A stretch of DNA of 64,000 nt. Source: Hibiscus mutabilis (taxonomy: Eukaryota; Streptophyta; Magnoliopsida; Malvales; Malvaceae). The notes beneath the pieces are model-generated. The model made no database searches. It was not told the DNA's origin and was given only the letters and a program-made list of their open reading frames with translations. The stretch lies in NCBI GenBank assembly GCA_019671005.1, contig CM033726.1, positions 22,381,657 through 22,445,656 of the forward strand, in the 5' to 3' direction. Shown in pieces: positions 1 through 11,880 of the stretch; within the stretch, counting starts at the first letter, position 1; every line of letters begins with the position of its first letter. A program made the translations under genes and the position numbers.

Positions 1-544
1 AGGTCAAAGTCTTTTTTTTAGGAGGAAGTTAGGTTGGAATTAAATATCTTTAAAGAATATAATTCTTTATTATATTTAAATTCCGTCTAGAACTTCTCCT
101 ATCTTCTTGGGATTTAATTTCTCTTTAACCTCTTCATGGAAATCAAACTCCTTTGGGATTTAACTTTGCTCCACGTCATCTTGGGCTTATCTAGTCATCA
201 GTTTCGACTACCATTTCATCTTATCCCTTATTAAAAATTGCCCTGGCGACTAGCTCGGCATCTCCTTCATGCATTGCCCTGGAAACTAGCTCGGCATCTC
301 CTTCATGCATTGTCCTAGCAACTCGTTCCAGGCTTTCTTTGGAAAGTGATTCTGCACACATACACAAAACACACCAAAGCAGTATCTTTTTCCACAAAAT
401 TAAGCAAAATATGAAATCAAGCTTGTCCACAAGGAAATAATGCAAACATGCATGAATGGCTAACATTGCAACTAATATGAGCCTAAGTCTAGCAATAATA
501 AGAATAAAAAGGGTAATAAAAATAGTACTTTTGAACACTTAACA
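1..544 (-). mobile_element. Athila-like LTR, 5' portion (minus strand)
   Basis: Read on the minus strand from 544, this begins TGTTAAGTGTTCAAAAGTACT, matching the start of both LTRs of element G (32367 and 37148) and the 3' LTR of G2 (ending at 55493). Similarity continues through the segment with ATTCATGCAT and GACA-GCTTGAT. Only the first 544 bp of the LTR lie in the window, so I cannot tell a solo LTR from the 5' LTR of a whole element extending to the left. It sits against an A-family LTR at 545, which it probably interrupts. An apparent 105-codon frame at 221-538 lies wholly inside the LTR and is not taken as a gene. Confidence 0.8.
237..335 (-). repeat. 36-bp tandem repeat inside the Athila-like LTR
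   Basis: Two nearly identical 36-bp units (237-272 and 273-308) are followed by a degenerate partial third. Each contains TTGCCCTGG and a GCTCGGCATC block. The unit is a multiple of three, so it also appears as repeated residues (MHEGDAELV) in a minus-strand frame, but there is no other sign of coding. It occupies the LTR position where G and G2 carry TTGCC/GGCAA repeats. Confidence 0.85.
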
Positions 545-1912
545 CCTATTTTCCTTCAAGGCATACCGATACGGTGGCTAGGCGTACCGGTATGCTAGGC
601 TTAATTTCAAGCTTGATCTAAACTCCTAAACACAAATTTCAAACCTTTGAAAAGTTGTAAAACACGTTCTCACTCACTGACACACAAAGCCTCGCTTGCT
701 GATACGGTAATCTCGCCTCTAACACTTCTAAAACTAAGGATCAAACTTGAGGACCAACTTCCCCTGTTTTATCCGCACAAAAATAGAGAGTACATTTCAT
801 CAAAATGCAATCAACAACACAACAGCACAAATCCTCAACAATCCTTCATCAAAACCACTCCACAACAACCGAAACTAACACAAACATCTTCCAAACTTAA
901 CTCAACCATAACATAATGTTACAACTCATCAATTAACATCTAAAAACACATCACAACCATCCTTATACCTCCAACATTCATAAAACCTTCACAAGTCCTC
1001 AAAAACAAATAACTAGCAACCTAGAAATTAGGAATTCAATTAGTTTTAGGATTCCTATGATTAAACCATCTTATTAACATCATTCAACATCAAAATCATG
1101 ATCTATATCAATTCAAGTCACAAGAAAATAGAACCATTATGGGATTAAATCAATTTCACCAATTAAACCTTGATTTAACCATTTTCCTTTAATTAAATCA
1201 TCAAAACATGTTAGAAATCATAATTAAAGGATCAAGAACTTGGTAATTTCAATAAACAACCTTATATTAGCGAAGCAAAATGAATCTCACCTCTAATGGC
1301 TGGTTTTCCCCTTAATTAGATGAATTTCATAGCAAAATAATGTGAAAACAAATTGATTTTGTTAGGAAAACATTAGAATCTCAACTGAAATCAAAAGATT
1401 AATTAAATGAAGATTTTACCTGAGAATTTTGAAGAGAAAAGAGGTGTTTGGATGGAGAGAAAATCCTTTTGTGAAAAATTTGTTTCGTCAATTTTGTTTT
1501 AAAGCTCTTAGTTAACCAATTAATTATCCAACCCATTTATATTATTTTAAAACCATTAAAACTAGCTAATTAAGGGGAAAAAAGTCTGATATTAGACGTT
1601 AGGGTAAATAGCTGCTTAAAGATTCAAAGTTTTGACCCTTTTACAAAACAATCACTAAAAACTATTTTAAAACTTTACATTTTGGTCACTAACCAAAATG
1701 TCCAATTTTGAGACCCTTTTTCATAAAATTGATTTTACCAAGATCATTTCCATATTAAAAAAAATGATTTTAGATAATTTTACATAAATTTAACCCTTCT
1801 AAAAATACTTAATCCAATTTAAATCCCAAAATTGACTCGAATCTACTAATCCGATCCAACAAACCATCTAAACCACTTAGAAAACTCACAGGACCAAAAT
1901 CGGGGTGTTACA
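545..1912 (-). mobile_element. Element A 3' LTR (partial), Tekay-type
   Basis: On the minus strand the LTR starts TGTAACACCCCGATTTTGG at 1912, directly after a polypurine tract, and runs left until the Athila-like LTR at 544 cuts it. The body (about 600-1912) aligns with 48640-49964 of LTR H and, reversed, with the start of LTR I at 51317. The left end carries the palindromic GTACCGATACG and GTACCGGTATG motifs seen in other A- and C-family LTRs. No host gene lies within it; a short plus-strand frame at 647-916 is incidental. Confidence 0.85.
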
Positions 1913-1925
1913 ACTCTACCCCTTA
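1913..1925 (-). other. Polypurine tract of element A
   Basis: On the minus strand this reads CTTAAGGGGTAGAGT ending directly at the LTR start TGTAACACC. A purine-rich stretch in this position primes plus-strand DNA synthesis in Ty3/gypsy elements. The same AAGGGG-AGA(G/A)TTG context precedes the 3' LTRs of B (12392), C (26595), E (16553) and F (60172). Confidence 0.85.
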
Positions 1926-1939
1926 AGAAAATTTGTCCT

Positions 1940-3624
1940 CGAAATTTACCTGATGGAAACAGATGCAGAAATTGAGCAACCATATCTGACTTACTCTCCT
2001 ACGTGGCCTCCTCAACACCGCGATGTCACCGCAACGCCTTAACAAGCTCTATCGTCTTGCCACGAAGAACATTACTACTCGAGTCAAGGATCTCCACTAG
2101 TTCCTTATCATAAGACAAGTTCGGTCGCAACTCAACATCTTCAACTGGAATAACATGCGACAGATCAAAACGGTACCTCCATAACATGGACACATGAAAC
2201 ACATCATGAATCTTCTCCAACTCAGGAGGCAACCTCAACCGATAAGCCATATGACCAACACGTTCCAACACCTCATACAACCCAATAAACCTTGGACTCA
2301 ACTTCCCTTTGTGTCCAAAACGAAGCACCTTCTTCCAAGGTAAGAGTTCCAAGAAAACCTTTTCACCAATAGCATACTCAATCTCTCAACGCCTCAAATC
2401 CGCGTAGGATTTCTGCCTATCCAAGGCCTCTTTCAACCGATGAAAAATAAGCTTTACTTTCTCATCCGTTTTTTTCAACACATCAGTCATAGAAACATAC
2501 TTTTCCCCAGCTTCAGCCCATCACAAAGGGGTACGACACTACCTACCATACAAGGCCTCATACGGTGCCATCTTTATACTTGCCTGGTAACTATTATTGT
2601 ATGCAAAATCAAACAAAGGCAACTGCCTTTCCCAAGTTCCTTGGAACTTAATGATGCAACATCTCAACATATCTTCCAAAATATGAATCACATGTTCAGA
2701 TTGTCCATCCGTCTGAGGATGATACCATGTACTAAAGTTCCAACAAGTACCCAAAGCTTGATGCAAACATTTCCAAAACCTTGTTGTAAACCATGGATCC
2801 CTATCCGAAACAATCGACTTGGGCACCCCATGCAACCTCACAATTTCAACAACATACAAATCCGCCAGCCTATCCAAAGAATACGTCATATGCACTGGCA
2901 AAAAATGTGAACACTTCGTAAACTGATCTACAATCACCCAAATGGAATCTTTTTTAGTCGGTTTCAAAGGCAACCCTGACACAATATCCCTGGTGATCCT
3001 CTCCAATTTCCACTCTGGAATTTTCAATGGCTGCAACAACCTTGAAGGAAACTGATATTCAGCCTTCACACGTTGACATACCATACACTTAGCAACAAAA
3101 TCAATCACGTCCTTTTTCAAACCTACCCAATAGTACTCTTCCTTCAAACCTTGATACATCTTGGTACTACCAGGGTGTATAGCAAAAGGACTATCATGTT
3201 CCTCAGTCAAAATAATCTGTCTCAACTCCATATCATTAGGTACCACTATCCGTTCTTTAAAACACAACACCCCATTACTATTAAAATGAAAATTCATAGG
3301 ATTTTGATCCATGATGTCCTTGACAGATGGTACCAACACATCATCATATGGTTGCGTTTCCTTAATCAACTGAGACAAAGATGGTTTCACCTGCAACTCT
3401 ACCAACAGACCCCCATCACAGGTCACACTTAACCTCGCAAACATGGCTCTCAAATCCATAGCAACTTTTCTACTCAAAGCAAAGACCACCATATTCGCTT
3501 TGCCCGGATGATACTCGATTGTCAAATCATAATCCTTAAGCAATTCCAACAATCTACGTTGCCTGAGATTCAACTTTTTTTGCGAATCAAATACTTCAGA
3601 CTTTTGTGATCTAAGTGCCATCAT
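1940..3624 (-). pseudogene. Element A pol: RNase H tail, integrase, chromodomain (broken)
   Basis: From 3624 leftward the frame shows the end of RNase H (LNLRQRRLLELLKDYD, IEYHPGKANM), an integrase zinc finger (HPGSTKMY ... CMVCQ), and the integrase core with all three acidic residues in recognisable motifs: VDQFTK, VSDRDP and QTDGQSE. Then come YEALYGR, the SPRFIGLYEVLERVG (GPY/F) module and a chromodomain linker KIHDVFHVSML. The integrase frame and the chromodomain frame (2352-2026) are in register, separated by three in-frame stops between 2350 and 2540. A further frameshift falls near 2025, where the VEEAT tail is in another frame. Chromodomains target integration to marked chromatin in the Tekay/Del lineage. 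Non-functional because of the stops and the missing reverse transcriptase upstream. Confidence 0.93.
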
Positions 3625-4352
3625 TCTTCTTCACAAACAACACCGGTGCTCCCCATGGTGAAACACTAGGTCGGATAAAATCATGATCCAACAACTCTTG
3701 GAGCTGCCTCTTCAACTCTTTTGGTGCCATGTGATATGGTCCAATTGACATCGGAGCCGAATCAACATAAGACTCAATGTAGAACTCCACCTCCTTATAT
3801 GGTGGCAAACCATGTAACTCTTCCGAAAACACACCTGGAAAGTCGCAATCAGTACGTATATCCCTAGTCCACGCTTCTTTCACATTCGGATTCATAACAT
3901 AAGCTAGATATGCCTGATATCCACATTCTATCAACTTTTGCGCCTCCAAGGCCAAAATCACATTGGACAAGAACTTAACATTCTCACCCACAACCACTAC
4001 CTCATAATCATTAGCTATTTTCAACGAAACCCACTTTGCCTCAAAATCTACCATAGCCTGATGCTCGGATAGCTAGTCCATATCCAATATCACATTGAAA
4101 TTATAAAACGACAGCTCCATTAGATTAGCCGCAAATACATGTCCTTGAACCATCAAAGGACATCTTCGATACAACTTCCTTGTAACGAATGTCTCACCAA
4201 AAGAACTTGTTACTTGCATACCCACATCAAGCATTTCTACCAGTATACCAAGAAAATGCTCATGCTCATGCAAAATATATGAATGCATGGAACCAGGATC
4301 TATCAAGGATAATAACGACATAGACTGCAAGCTAAAGGTATCTGCTATCACG
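3611..4352 (-). pseudogene. Element A protease and start of reverse transcriptase (broken)
   Basis: The 4351-4073 part is an aspartic protease domain with LIDPGSMHSYI where the family has D-T/S-G-S, so the catalytic triplet is altered to DPG. A TAG stop sits at the usual Trp of the DWL motif (about 4071-4073). The frame resumes in register at 4054 with the linker and the reverse transcriptase N-terminus (PPYKEVEFYIE, SIGPYHMAPKELK, SPWGAPVLFVKKNDGT). It then ends abruptly: the next recognisable sequence, around 3600, is already late RNase H (DHKSLKY). The reverse transcriptase palm with its YXDD motif and most of RNase H are absent. Confidence 0.92.
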
Positions 4353-4399
4353 TCCGTGTCGTTCCTTTCTGTACGATATGCATAAAACCTTGTTGGCCT

Positions 4400-5590
4400 A
4401 CCACCCTCAGGTCAAATAGCTATAGTGTGTGCTACATTCCTTTGTCCTTCCTTCCTCCATTGGAAGTTACCCTGGTCGTGCCCACGGCCCCTCGGTGGTG
4501 TAGCAACTTGTGTTGGTGCCTACCTACCTCTAGCAAGGAACGGACAATCATGTCTCATATGCTCCACAGACCTACAACTCCAACAAGAATTCGCAGCCAT
4601 AATTATAAGAGCCACCCCTTCCTGGCCAAACATGGACACTCTCGCCTCGCATGATCCCTTGATCCACAAACCCAACAAGAATTATGTGTCGTCTAAAACT
4701 GGGTACTCTATCTATATGATCCTTGACCATCACTATCTCTATCGTGTCTCATATTTGGTCGAAACCTCTGATCACAGTGCCTCTTCGATTGACCACCACC
4801 AGAACCAAAGTCTGCTACTCTCTTCCTAGAGCTAGAACCTCTAGAATGATGAGATAAACCCAAACTCTGGTTAATATCCTTCGCCCGTGCAACCAACATA
4901 TCAAAATTAGTGTAGTTAGTGGCCAACATATACGTCTTAACATCGTGCAGCAATACATATCGGATGCATACTGACTTAGCCTCACAAAATGCACCACATA
5001 CTTTGACACTATCATATTACCCTGAACCAAGGCCATAAACTCATGTTTCTTCTCATCTAAGTATCTAACTCCCAGATACTTCTTCCTAAAGGCAGCTTGG
5101 AAGAATTCCCATGTTACATCACCAGGTTTCATACTCGCGATCACAGTGGTCCACCAACTGTAGGCATCACCTTGCAATAGGGACACTGCACATCCCAGTT
5201 TACAATCATCATTACACCCCATCCGAACCAAAATCTGACCTGTACTGGCCATCCACTCCTCGAATGCCTCAGGCGCCAACCGTCTAAACTCAACTCCTCT
5301 AAGTCTTTGCAAACGCTCCAACGACAACCCAGATTAATAGCAGCAATGGGTACTAGTGCAGGTACATTAACTCCAGCCATCGCAGCCTAGAACACTCCCG
5401 TCATCGCCTAAACCAAAGGTGCCATGTCACCAAAAACTGGACCAGGTACTGCAGGTGGTGCATGTTTCACTCCCTTAGGAGGATTAGGCGGGGGAGGAGG
5501 CAATCCCTTGGGATGTACAATCTTGCCCTCAACTCCCTACCCTTGGGTAGTAGCATTTCTGCTAGATTGCAACTTTCTCCTCGGTGGCAT
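4400..5590 (-). pseudogene. Element A gag (broken)
   Basis: The likely start is the ATG at 5590 (MPPRRK), about 240 bp inside the primer site, followed by a proline-rich segment (GLPPPPPNPPKGV) and PLVQAMTGVF. The capsid-like gag domain reads EFRRLAPEAFEEWMAS, LLQGDAYSWWTTV, WEFFQAAFRKKYLG (5327-4980). About 20 codons after LSQYASD are lost relative to the copies at C and J, with a frameshift, before VKTYMLATNYTNFDML (4953-4870). A CX2CX4HX4C zinc knuckle (CWSCRSVEHMRHDC) lies at 4585-4544. Further stops, for example one between the knuckle and the protease, break the frame. Confidence 0.92.
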
Positions 5591-5832
5591 CGTATAAAAA
5601 CGTATCTAAGGCATGATAATTACATCATAACAAATTCAATCAGGCCATCCCAAGCAAGGATTCAATACTTCCATTTTAAAGAAAAAACATTTCATAACTG
5701 TAGGAATAAGGTAATGTGTCCTCAAAATACCCCCAACACGGCATATTTCAAACACCGCACATATAAACAATCATCGTGCATAGCAATCAGCATCATACAT
5801 CATCAACAACATCCCAATTTTTCATAAACCTA

Positions 5833-5844
5833 GCTCTGATACCA
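5833..5844 (-). other. Element A primer binding site (tRNA-iMet)
   Basis: On the minus strand TGGTATCAGAGC lies five bases inside the end of the 5' LTR (GGGGGTTACA at 5850). It complements the 3' end of initiator methionine tRNA, the usual primer of Tekay-type elements. Its position fixes the orientation of A and the inner boundary of the 5' LTR. Confidence 0.95.
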
Positions 5845-5849
5845 TCAAA

Positions 5850-6877
5850 TGTAACCCCCTTAACCCAGCCTAGCTAAAACTGGACTAAAAGAGTCATATT
5901 AGGTTTGCTGAAGCAAACCCAAACTATTATCCTAAACCGAGCGCATTTTTTTATTTTTATCTTGTCTATATACATATTAACATTATCTTTTATGATCATG
6001 CTTCAGCAAAAATGCCACTATTAAACCATATTGCAAAACGGGAACCAATTGCTCAATAACTCACATTAGGGACCAAAATGTAATTTCTATAAATTATAGG
6101 GTCTTTATTAAAATTACGATTACCCGACCTTAATTAAGTCAATTTCACACTCTCAGGTTAAAACCCAACTCAAAATAATCATTAGCACTCATCCAATTGC
6201 ATATATAACATTCAGGGACCAAACTGTAAGATTCCAAACATCAGCAGATTCGTTACACAAAATAAGCTAGGCGTATCGATACGAGCAAGCACATACTGAT
6301 ACAGATTAAATAAAAAATTTCTCTCTATACCGATACACATATTCCCGCATCGATACAACATGTTGACAAAATCGTACCGATACGACTTTAACCCCCCATA
6401 CTTATCCCCTTTTTTTAGGCATACTTTCTAGTCCATATCCAAAACACAAATCCATCCACATCTCTACTACTTTAAGCTTATTACAAATCCAAAAAACAAT
6501 TGAAACTTTCATCAACCGGGAGTTCATCAAAAACCTTCCCAAAACCTTATTCGACACATTGCCTTTATTACTACTATATACGTTTAAACCATACTTTGAA
6601 AAAAAAGTCTTTGAAAATCTTTCCTTGCTTCCTTGTTGTTCGGAACTCTAATTATCTGCATTGGTGGAAAACAAGAGCGTAAGAACACTAGGCTTAGTGA
6701 GGAATGCTCAAAACCAACAACCATCAACGAGTTTTAAACCATTTCACCAACATTTGATAAACATTTTCCAATATACTTTTAAAACATCATTTCAACATCA
6801 TGCCTTATCAAAACCATGCACTTAACATTTCCAAAAAATCATATTAAACCATTTGCAACATATATCATGGATTCAAC
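5850..6877 (-). mobile_element. Element A 5' LTR, inner part
   Basis: On the plus strand it begins TGTAACCCCCTTAACCC, the inverse of the LTR end GGGGGTTACA. It matches the start of LTR H at 44709 (TGTAACCCCC and TAGGTTTGC-GAAGCAAACC). It carries a cluster of TATCGATACG-type palindromes at 6269-6386 and the conserved TAAG/CTTAGTG hairpin at 6675-6702. Element B begins at 6878 and interrupts it; the remainder is at 39212-39547, with a middle section missing. I see no gene in it. Confidence 0.85.
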
Positions 6878-9800
6878 TGTAATATCCCAATTTTTGGATA
6901 GTGACCAAAATGTAAATTTTGAAAGTTTTGTGGCTAAAGTATAAACTTTGGAAAAGTTTAGGGACCAAAGTGTAATTTTCAAAAGTTGTGTATTTTAACC
7001 TCGTAAATGAATAGTTTACCCCCAAGAATCACATTTTCGTGTTACTCGGATTTTTTGTACGGAGTTTGTATTAAAGTCTATAAAGCGATAAAGTTTTAAA
7101 AAATATTCGGATAATCAGATCGAATCGAATATCCAGAATATTTTGAAGGATGATAAGGCAAGGTTAATTATGTAATTTTACATGTCTAAGATATTTTCTT
7201 TGTGTTGGAAGAATTTGAACCCTTGGATTTAAGTTGATTTTCTATGTTAAATATGACCCGTTGAATGAAAAATGGTAATATCATAATTTTGGAAAATCAC
7301 AAGGGAAAAATTGGTAAACTATTAACTCAAGATTAAATCTAGACCATTGGATGAAGGATGATGACATGTGGTACATTATGGATTCATTGGATTTTAGGAC
7401 AAAATAGTTATTTCACTATTTGGAAGATTTTCGATAATTATCAGAATAATAGACTGAGTTAGGAAAATTCAGTCTACGTCTTTAAGAAAAGGAAGATTTT
7501 GTGAGATAATAGTTTTTATTTTCCAAATATGGAAATATACAATTTTTGGAATAAGTCTGAATGTAAAATTCAGAGACTGTTCCATAAGCCATGGAAAATC
7601 ATAAAATGATATTTATGGAATAGTGGCCGGTTGAGAAGGAACTAAATTAGGGTTTATGTTCAAATTGGGGGTTTTATGAATCTATGTTTGATTTTATGTT
7701 GAAATCAAGCAAGAATGATGTTGGATTTATGTTTCTGAGTTGTGACTTAAACCCTAAACAATTCATCAACCTTGAAGAAGATTAGGGTTTAGGGATCCAA
7801 CCTTAAATTATGGTTTATGATGATGAGTTAGTAGTCTTGCAAGCTTGATTTGTTGTTTGGAATCAAAATCCTAAATTTAAACCCTAAAGGACTAATTTAG
7901 CAAGGTGTTAAAGTTAGGGTTTAAATTCTGATTTTCAGAATTTGAAATGTACTTATGTTGTTAATGATGTTTGAGGCATGAAAATGAAGTTAGAATGCTA
8001 AACTAATGATTATTCGAGCTAGTGACCATTTTGACAATTTGTCAAAAGTGGATAACCAATTCGGAAATTTAGCAAAAGTAAAGGAAAATTTGTGGAAAAA
8101 TAGGAAATGTCTTAATTGTAACAAAAACAATCCTTTGGGGATCATTTGAACAATTCAGTTCAAGTGTGGGGACCAAAATAAAACTTTTCAAAGTTTAGGT
8201 CCTAAAGTGTAAAGGATGCAAAATGTGGGGATCAAACTTAAAAATTATTAACTATAGCTTGAAAGTGTCCTTCGAGACTAAATTGAGTATTTGGCCAAGG
8301 TATTAGGCCTAAGGATAAATAAGAGAAAGATTTGATGCGACTATATTTTAATATCTCAGATTGAATCAAATATAGGAAGCTTAAATAATTCAATCTAGTA
8401 ATTGATAGATTGTTACTTAAATTACTTTCCATTATTATATTATGATTTAATATGTACTAACATATACTTGAAATGGTATATGTTATTGTTATAATATAGC
8501 TTCCAATACGAATCGAGATCAAATAAGCAACAAGGGGAAGGAAAAGGTTGGAGTAGAGATAAAGTAATCGAATTGAATAATGCAAGGCAAAGGTAAGTGC
8601 AATGCATACATAACATAATACATAATGTTTTACACATCATTAGGAAGACTCATGATAAGTCTACCTTGTTTATATATTGGCATGATATTTATGTCATTGA
8701 TCATATATTTGACATGTTTTAAATATGTCAAAGGTTGAACATTAATGCATGGATCACTAGTTATATATAATGTTAAAATATGAATGTTATTTCGGGTATG
8801 AACTGCTCAATGTTAAATTATATTGATATATATTGCCATGGATGGAATAAATATGGAATATATGCCCAAGTATGTCATTGAGGGACATGGTATAGTTGGC
8901 ATGCTATAGAATCCAGCCGCACGTTGCATACTCAGTTTAGCACTATAGTGTATATAAAGGACACTTAGTGTATATGGTTAGCACAGCCTTACGTGCGGAT
9001 GGTTTGCACGACCTTATGCGCGAATGGTTAGCACAACCTTATATGCAGTTTTGACTCATGTACCCAGGGTCCTCATAGGCTTATATTTGGGCTATGGTTT
9101 ATTGGTTAATAAAAGATAAACAAGTGAAAAAGCTTATGAGCTTTTGGAATAAATGGCAAGTATATTTTTAAGAAATTTATATCCGGTTTATATTATGTTA
9201 ATATATGATTAACATGATGGTAATACATGTCTAGTGATCATGATGCATTTATGCATATATGGCATATTATGAAAAATAGATAAGCATGAAAGTTTGATGG
9301 CATTGGCATGTAGTAAATCATTACTAATGCAATGTGAAAGTTGCTGCTTTGGTATATATATCATGTTATATAAACATATCTTTGAAGTCGAATAAAATTT
9401 AAAGTATTGGTATTAACTTCCTTTATTGCCTCACTAAGCTCGTACTTAGCGTCTATTTGATTGTGCACGCGTAGGTAAATCAAGATGAGAGTGAGAAGAG
9501 CATTGCATCAATACTGGAAAGCTCAACAGGTAATCACAATAATGACATCCTAATTGAGGTTTGATTATTATAGTGGCATGTATACTTTCTAAACCTATTT
9601 GAGTTGTGATTGGCCATTAAAGTTCGTTATGGTTTCATGATAATTGACATTTCTGAAAAAATTCAAAGTTAAGAGTAACCTCATGTGATGAGTTGTATGC
9701 TAAGATAATTTATTTATGATTGGAATTCAAATAAATAATTTATGTCAGTTTTAAATAAAGTTAAGCATGCTTGGGCTAGAGAAATTTTAGGATGGGTGAC

Positions 9801-9906
9801 CATTGAGAAGTTTTCTAAAAAAATTAAATTGCCCTATTTTTTTATTAAAGAAGTTGTAACATTTTTGACTCGTACCCGATGTACTGATACAGGAAGGGGT
9901 GTTACA
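6878..9906 (+). mobile_element. Element B 5' LTR (3.0 kb)
   Basis: Runs from TGTAATATCCCAATTTTTGG to AAGGGGTGTTACA and is followed five bases later by a tRNA-iMet primer site. It is closely matched by the partial 3' LTR at 12392, but lacks about 487 bp present there (join at 7644-7650, AAATTAG) and a smaller block of about 60 bp near 7560. It contains a region of short hyphenated palindromes (GCACTATAGTGT, ACACTTAGTGT, 8938-9050) and the conserved ACTAAG-CTTAGCGT hairpin (9428-9452). No convincing coding sequence. Confidence 0.92.
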
Positions 9907-9911
9907 TTTAT

Positions 9912-9923
9912 TGGTATCAGAGC
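9912..9923 (+). other. Element B primer binding site (tRNA-iMet)
   Basis: TGGTATCAGAGC begins five bases after the LTR end TTACA at 9906. It complements the initiator methionine tRNA 3' end and marks B as plus-oriented. Confidence 0.95.
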
Positions 9924-11880
9924 TACAGGTTTAGCTAGTTCTAGAGTTAAACAAAGTACGGTAAAGGTCAAAAGTGTATACATGCCACTAGGATGTCAGA
10001 ATTACTGATGATTTTACTTGTTGGAATGGATGCAATTGCTTACGTTATTATAATAATAATGTTAAATTCCAATGTGTGAGGGTAAAATAATCGTGTCAGT
10101 TGTTTAGGCGAGTGGATCAACAAGAGATTCATGAGAGTGATAAGGTTAATGATAACATTCTACCCTCAGCTGAGCATGGTGCACAGGCACTAGAATAACA
10201 TGATATACATGTTCTGGATTAAGAGCTTTTCTTTCAAACATTAGATGCGATCATGAATTAGCCTTCTTAGGTACCGATTGTAAAAGAATTGAGAGTTCTG
10301 GCACACTAGATTTTTAGAGAGATATTAATGGAGATGCTATGATTGTTAATCTATGGTTTAATGATATAAAATTTATGTTGAAGGAACTCTATATTGATGA
10401 TTTGATGATGCTCAAAGAAAAGTATTATATCATCTGAAAGAATTATACTCGTATTTGATAAAGTAATGGTATGGTACATACTCAAAAGTCTATTAGCTAG
10501 AAGTTATTTCTTTGAGAATTTCGTAACAAAGTTTATCCTAGAGATGCAACGGAGTTTCTTGCATCTTAATTAGGGCTATTGGATTATTTACAGGTATAAG
10601 TGCAAGTTTAATAAATTGAGCTGGTTTTACTTCTAAACTGCTTCCTACAGACAGAAAGAGAGTCTATTATGACAGCCCATAGGGGGCTGAATGTCTGGTA
10701 AAAAGAAGTACTGACTGCCCTATGTATTTCAAAATTTCATGAAGCAGTAAATTATGCTAAATGCAATGCAAAGGGTTCAGAATGAGAAAATATCTAAACA
10801 GAGGTCACAGCTCGTAAAGAGGAATAGTGAATCATTATGTATTTCACCACTTCTAAAAAGTAGTGAGGATTCCTGGTAAAGATATCAAGCTGAATTTATT
10901 ACATAGTTCCGCTAAGAGATTGGGACAAGGAAAATTATGAACTCTTTGACATTTATAATTAATGTTGGAGATTCAACTTGTGAATGTTGTAAAAATTGGC
11001 ATGCATGAGCATGCAAATTTTTTATTGAATTTGTTACCAATGTGAAGATTATCTAACTTATGCTATGGATACCGAGTATCAAGGGTAAGCTGGGAGAGTA
11101 TTCCTATTGTTTGTGAGATTTAAATGGATTGCCCAAGAGGAGCTGTCAGGATTGACACTTAATCGAGAGTCTAAGTTTAGGATTGGATTTAATCCAATAT
11201 TGGACCTATATTGATTATACTCTACAAAATGGCTATTACTAAATGGAGAAAGCTAAAGATCTAGTTGCAAGAGTCATTAGATTGACGTTTTATATGACTA
11301 GGTATATCATGTTAGGAAGCTCCAGGTATGTTAGTCAAAAGAAGCAGTAACATTCCTCTAAGATTAAATTACGATTATATTATTACCAGTAGAATAAGAT
11401 TTGATAGTAGCACTAGTATTAGTGCAGTATGAATCTAGTAAGGATTCTACCTTATTCAATAATACGTCTCATAATAGGTTGGGATGTGTAGTGATGTAGT
11501 AAGGCTAAAGTAGTAGTTGATATATTTAGCCAAAAGTTATTATTTGCCTTATAAGCATTAAATGCCCAATTATCTTTGGAGGAAAATAGTGTATTGATTA
11601 CACAGCTTCAACTCAAGTCTACTTTGACAAATCGGGTCAAAGATTTACAGATGAAAGATAAGATATGCCTGGAAAGAATTCAGTAAGGTGAAAAGGGAAA
11701 ATTAAAGGTTTCTATGTTTAGTCTAAAGAATGTTCATATTATCAAGGGGTAATTTATATCCCCAATGGTAATGAGTTAAAAAGAGATCTAAGAGGTGATT
11801 GGATCTGATTTGATTTAGTTCAGGATGTGGAGAATAAAGTAAGAATAGCTTGAAGCAATCTAGAATTGCTTTAGAATGAT
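9924..11880 (+). pseudogene. Element B gag and pol remnants, heavily decayed
   Basis: No open frame longer than about 90 codons survives. Across shifting frames, family signatures remain: a gag core near 10300-10450 (a DAQRKVLYHLKELY-like stretch), gag tail near 10600-10690, an RNase H start near 11450-11510 (SHNRLGCVVM) fused to its far end (VVVDIFSQK, about 11515-11550), and the linker into the integrase N-terminus (ENSVLITQLQLKSTL, about 11587-11640). Protease, reverse transcriptase and most of RNase H are missing. The integrase core is also gone: integrase linker sequence passes into the C-terminal part near 11790. Assignments are from motif reading and are approximate. Confidence 0.65.

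Noticed and set aside
647..916. 89-codon plus-strand frame
   Set aside because: Lies inside the A 3' LTR, composition Thr/Ser/Asn/Gln-rich from AC-rich DNA, no counterpart in LTR H or I.
2440..2910. 156-codon plus-strand frame
   Set aside because: It is antisense to the integrase of A, which has clear family motifs on the other strand.
4425..4829. 134-codon plus-strand frame
   Set aside because: Antisense to A gag, including its zinc knuckle.
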